A stretch of DNA of 7,703 nt from an uncultured Oscillibacter sp. (GTDB lineage Bacteria > Bacillota > Clostridia > Oscillospirales > Oscillospiraceae), in contig NZ_CAJULS010000113.1 in assembly GCF_910587525.1 (NCBI RefSeq), positions 1 through 7,703 of the forward strand. The letters run 5' to 3'. How positions within the stretch are numbered: the stretch's first letter is position 1; each line of letters opens with the position of its first letter. A model generated the notes under the pieces. That model saw only the letters and a program-made list of their open reading frames with translations, was not told where the DNA came from and searched no databases. The position numbers and the translations under genes are program-made. This document shows, piece after piece, positions 5,731 through 7,703 of this stretch.

Positions 5731-5863
5731 ATCATGGTTAAGAATCCGCGAATGTGGGTTTTCAGCTGGCGGACTAGGAACCGCCGGACCTGTGTGCTGC
5801 CCTGAAGGCTGGCGGGAGTCCGCTTTCCCGGCGGGAAGATCATATATAAGAGGAGGCCATTCC
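5731..5863 (+). promoter_or_regulatory. long structured 5' leader of the nucleoside kinase mRNA
   Basis: GCGGACT (5769-5775) pairs perfectly with AGTCCGC (5817-5823). Inside it CCGCC (5781-5785) pairs with GGCGG (5811-5815), and GCC (5799-5801) with GGC (5807-5809) caps the structure. An alternative stem pairs GGCGG (5768-5772) with CCGCC (5781-5785), so two exclusive folds exist. A second hairpin, TTCCC-GGC-GGGAA (5825-5837), comes before the AGGAGG ribosome binding site (5851-5856). There is no U-run, so control at translation or RNA stability would be more likely than attenuation. No known riboswitch class was recognised. Confidence 0.4.
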
Positions 5864-7534
5864 ATGGAAGAAAAGAGAATGATAAAGGTCACTGTGGACG
5901 GCGCAGATCACGCCTATCCCAGCGGGACGCCCTACCGCGCTGTCGCGGCGGACTTTCAGGACCGGTATCCCTGGGATATCCTGCTGGTAAACCGAGACGG
6001 AAAGCTCTGCGAGCTCCACAAGACCCTGGACCGGGACTGTTCGCTGAAAATGGTCACCGCTCAGGACAAGCCCGGTATTCAGACCTATGAGCGAAGCGCA
6101 GTCTTTCTGATGCTGAAGGCCTTCTACGACGTGGTAGGCCGGGAGAATGTGGAGCGCATCTCCGTGGAATACTCCCTCAGCAGCGCCCTCTTCATTCTGG
6201 CCCGGGGTAATTTTACCTTGGATCAGGCGCTGCTTACACGGGTGGAAGCGCGGATGCGGGAACTGTCCGCGGCGGCAGTGCCCATCGAAAAGCGGTCCGT
6301 CAACACCGACGACGCCATTGAGCTCTTCCGGCAGGCCGGACTGATCCACAAGGCCCAGCTCCTCAGCTTCCGGATCAACTCCCGGGTTAACGTCTACTCT
6401 CTGGACGGCTTTGTGGATTACTTCTATGGCTACATGGTGCCGGACAGCAGCTATATCAAGTGCTTTGGTCTGGAGCTGTTTGAAAACGGCTTTGTTCTCC
6501 GCCTGCCCACTCAGAGAAATCCCAATCAGCTGGGGGATTTTCTGCCCTCCCGAAAGGTCTTCCGGGAGCTCTACGCCTCCACCCTGCGCTCTGAGGCGCT
6601 GAACGCCTCCAATGTGGCGGAGCTGAATACCACCATCTCTCAGGGGGGCGCCACGCCGCTGATTCTGGCCCACGAGGCCATGATGGAGAAGAAAATCGGC
6701 GACATCGCCGAGGAGATCGCGGGACGGAAGGACGTCCGTTTCGTGATGATCGCAGGCCCCTCCTCCTCCGGCAAGACCACCTTCTCCCACCGGCTGTCTA
6801 CTCAGCTGCGCGCCTGCGGCCTGCGGCCCTATCCTATCGCCACGGACAACTACTTCAAAAACCGGGAGGACACCCCCCGGGACGAGAACGGCAACTACGA
6901 CTTTGAGGGCCTGGGAGCCATGGATGTGGAGCAGTTCAATCAAGACTGCGTGCGTCTGCTGAACGGCGAGACGGTGGAGCTCCCCACCTTCAATTTCAAA
7001 AAGGGCGCACGGGAGTACAACGGCAATTTCCTGAAGCTGGGAGATGGTGATGTGCTGGTCATTGAGGGCATACACTGCCTCAACGATCAGTTCACCCACG
7101 CACTGCCTAAAGAGAGCAAATACAAGATCTATATCAGCTGCCTCACCACACTGAACATCGACGATCACAACCGCATCCCCACCACAGATGCCCGCCTCCT
7201 GCGGCGGATCGAGCGGGACGCCCGGACCCGGGGGTACAGCGCCCAGGCCACCATCAAAATGTGGCCCTCTGTGCGCCGGGGCGAGGAGAACAATATCTTC
7301 CCCTTCCAGGATAGCGCGGACACAGTATTCAACTCCGCTCTGATCTATGAGACGGCCCTGCTGAAGCCCTACGTGCAGCCTCTGCTCTTCGGCGTCCCCC
7401 GGGACAGCGAGGAGTATATCGAAGCCAAGCGGCTGCTGAAATTCCTGAACTACTTCCTGCCCATCCCTGCGGACAATATCCCCAAGACCTCCCTCATGCG
7501 GGAGTTCGTCGGCGGGGGCTGCTACCACGTATGA
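5864..7534 (+). CDS. nucleoside (uridine-type) kinase with TGS / threonyl-tRNA-synthetase-like N-terminus
   Basis: This is a 556-aa protein of the phosphoribulokinase/uridine kinase family, predicted to phosphorylate a nucleoside with NTP in the cytosol (pyrimidine salvage by family; the real substrate is unproven). Residues 6-65 resemble a TGS domain. About 70-235 resemble the second additional domain of threonyl-tRNA synthetase. About 285-540 is the kinase. Kinase motifs: Walker A GPSSSGKT (298-305), the substrate-side TDNYF with D328, NFKKG (377-381), the Walker B-like VLVIEGIH (397-404), and the lid TTDARLLRRIERDARTRG (440-457). The catalytic motifs look intact and the length fits this fused subfamily. 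Typical Udk is only about 210 aa. The ATG at 5864 is chosen for AGGAGG 7 nt upstream; in-frame codons from 5792 lack any such site. It appears to be a single-gene unit with its own promoter, leader and terminator. Confidence 0.9.
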   Translation: MEEKRMIKVTVDGADHAYPSGTPYRAVAADFQDRYPWDILLVNRDGKLCELHKTLDRDCSLKMVTAQDKPGIQTYERSAVFLMLKAFYDVVGRENVERISVEYSLSSALFILARGNFTLDQALLTRVEARMRELSAAAVPIEKRSVNTDDAIELFRQAGLIHKAQLLSFRINSRVNVYSLDGFVDYFYGYMVPDSSYIKCFGLELFENGFVLRLPTQRNPNQLGDFLPSRKVFRELYASTLRSEALNASNVAELNTTISQGGATPLILAHEAMMEKKIGDIAEEIAGRKDVRFVMIAGPSSSGKTTFSHRLSTQLRACGLRPYPIATDNYFKNREDTPRDENGNYDFEGLGAMDVEQFNQDCVRLLNGETVELPTFNFKKGAREYNGNFLKLGDGDVLVIEGIHCLNDQFTHALPKESKYKIYISCLTTLNIDDHNRIPTTDARLLRRIERDARTRGYSAQATIKMWPSVRRGEENNIFPFQDSADTVFNSALIYETALLKPYVQPLLFGVPRDSEEYIEAKRLLKFLNYFLPIPADNIPKTSLMREFVGGGCYHV

Positions 7535-7538
7535 TCTG

Positions 7539-7585
7539 AGCGCGCCGCTTTTCGGGCTGTCTGTCCGGAGGGCGGCGCGCTTTCT
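7539..7585 (+). terminator. probable terminator of the nucleoside kinase gene
   Basis: AGCGCGCCGC (7539-7548) and GCGGCGCGCT (7572-7581) form a perfect 10-bp stem beginning 4 bp after the stop codon. The 23-nt loop can form an inner CGG/CCG pairing. The tail TTTCTCT is short and mixed, so termination may be partial. Confidence 0.65.
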
Positions 7586-7660
7586 CTGGCAGCCCCGCCC
7601 GGTTCGGATGGGAGGAGATTGCGGGTGAGCAGGCAGGGATACCGTGATACTCAAAACAGA

Positions 7661-7691
7661 TCTCGCAATTTGTCTCGCGATATGTTATACT
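7661..7691 (+). promoter_or_regulatory. candidate promoter with tandem repeat, for a gene beyond the window
   Basis: TATACT (7686-7691) preceded by TG one base upstream makes an extended -10. No good -35 is visible at normal spacing. Where the -35 would be, two near-identical 9-mers, TCTCGCAAT (7661-7669) and TCTCGCGAT (7673-7681), repeat with a 12-nt period. They may be a regulator site. The target gene would start to the right of 7703. Confidence 0.4.
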
Positions 7692-7703
7692 TTTAAAAGA
7701 ACA

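Noticed and set aside
5792..5863. longer N-terminus for the nucleoside kinase
   Set aside because: The added residues come from the structured leader, lack a ribosome binding site, and do not look like a TGS domain start.
5840..7654. 604-codon open frame on the minus strand opposite the nucleoside kinase
   Set aside because: It mirrors a gene with intact catalytic motifs. Long antisense frames are common in GC-rich coding DNA, and its translation shows no recognisable domain.

Overview
The window is a stretch of ordinary chromosome from a GC-rich, Gram-positive anaerobe. Strong AGGAGG-type ribosome binding sites, sigma-A-like promoters, Mini-ribonuclease 3, a bacterial RqcH, and a TGS-containing nucleoside kinase together suggest the Firmicutes/Clostridia, most likely an Oscillospiraceae-type gut bacterium (Flavonifractor/Lawsonibacter-like). 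The genus is inference from gene content and base composition only.

Left part (1-2280): a two-gene minus-strand operon encodes two half-size chromate-transporter (CHR) proteins that overlap by 4 bp and end at a clear terminator (72-104). Divergent from it is a LysR-type regulator starting with GTG at 1322. The 104-bp gap between the two start codons holds a good promoter for the regulator. Its -10 box lies inside a perfect 10-bp-arm palindrome, the likely operator for autoregulation and control of the transporter.

Middle part (2281-4545): a promoter just after the lysR terminator drives mrnC (Mini-RNase III, 23S rRNA maturation) and rqcH (ribosome-associated quality control, alanine tailing). 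The two genes overlap by 10 bp, which links making and rescuing the 50S subunit. A 12-codon mini-ORF with a strong ribosome binding site follows rqcH.

Right part (4590-7703): an isochorismatase-family hydrolase gene is broken by one in-frame TAA that removes its catalytic cysteine. It converges on a small DUF378 membrane protein, with a bidirectional 14-bp hairpin terminator between them. The 419-bp gap after it (5445-5863) holds a minus-strand ORF that appears frameshifted, a strong plus-strand promoter, and a leader of about 130 nt with nested stems. The leader belongs to a 556-aa nucleoside kinase with a threonyl-tRNA-synthetase-like N-terminus. A GC-rich hairpin follows the kinase. The last 40 bp hold a candidate promoter with a tandem 9-mer repeat that points to a gene beyond the window.

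No tRNA, rRNA, CRISPR array, insertion sequence or phage gene was seen. Most of the window looks like housekeeping sequence. The less ordinary parts are the nonsense-split hydrolase, the decayed or frameshifted ORF, the structured kinase leader and the palindromic operator.
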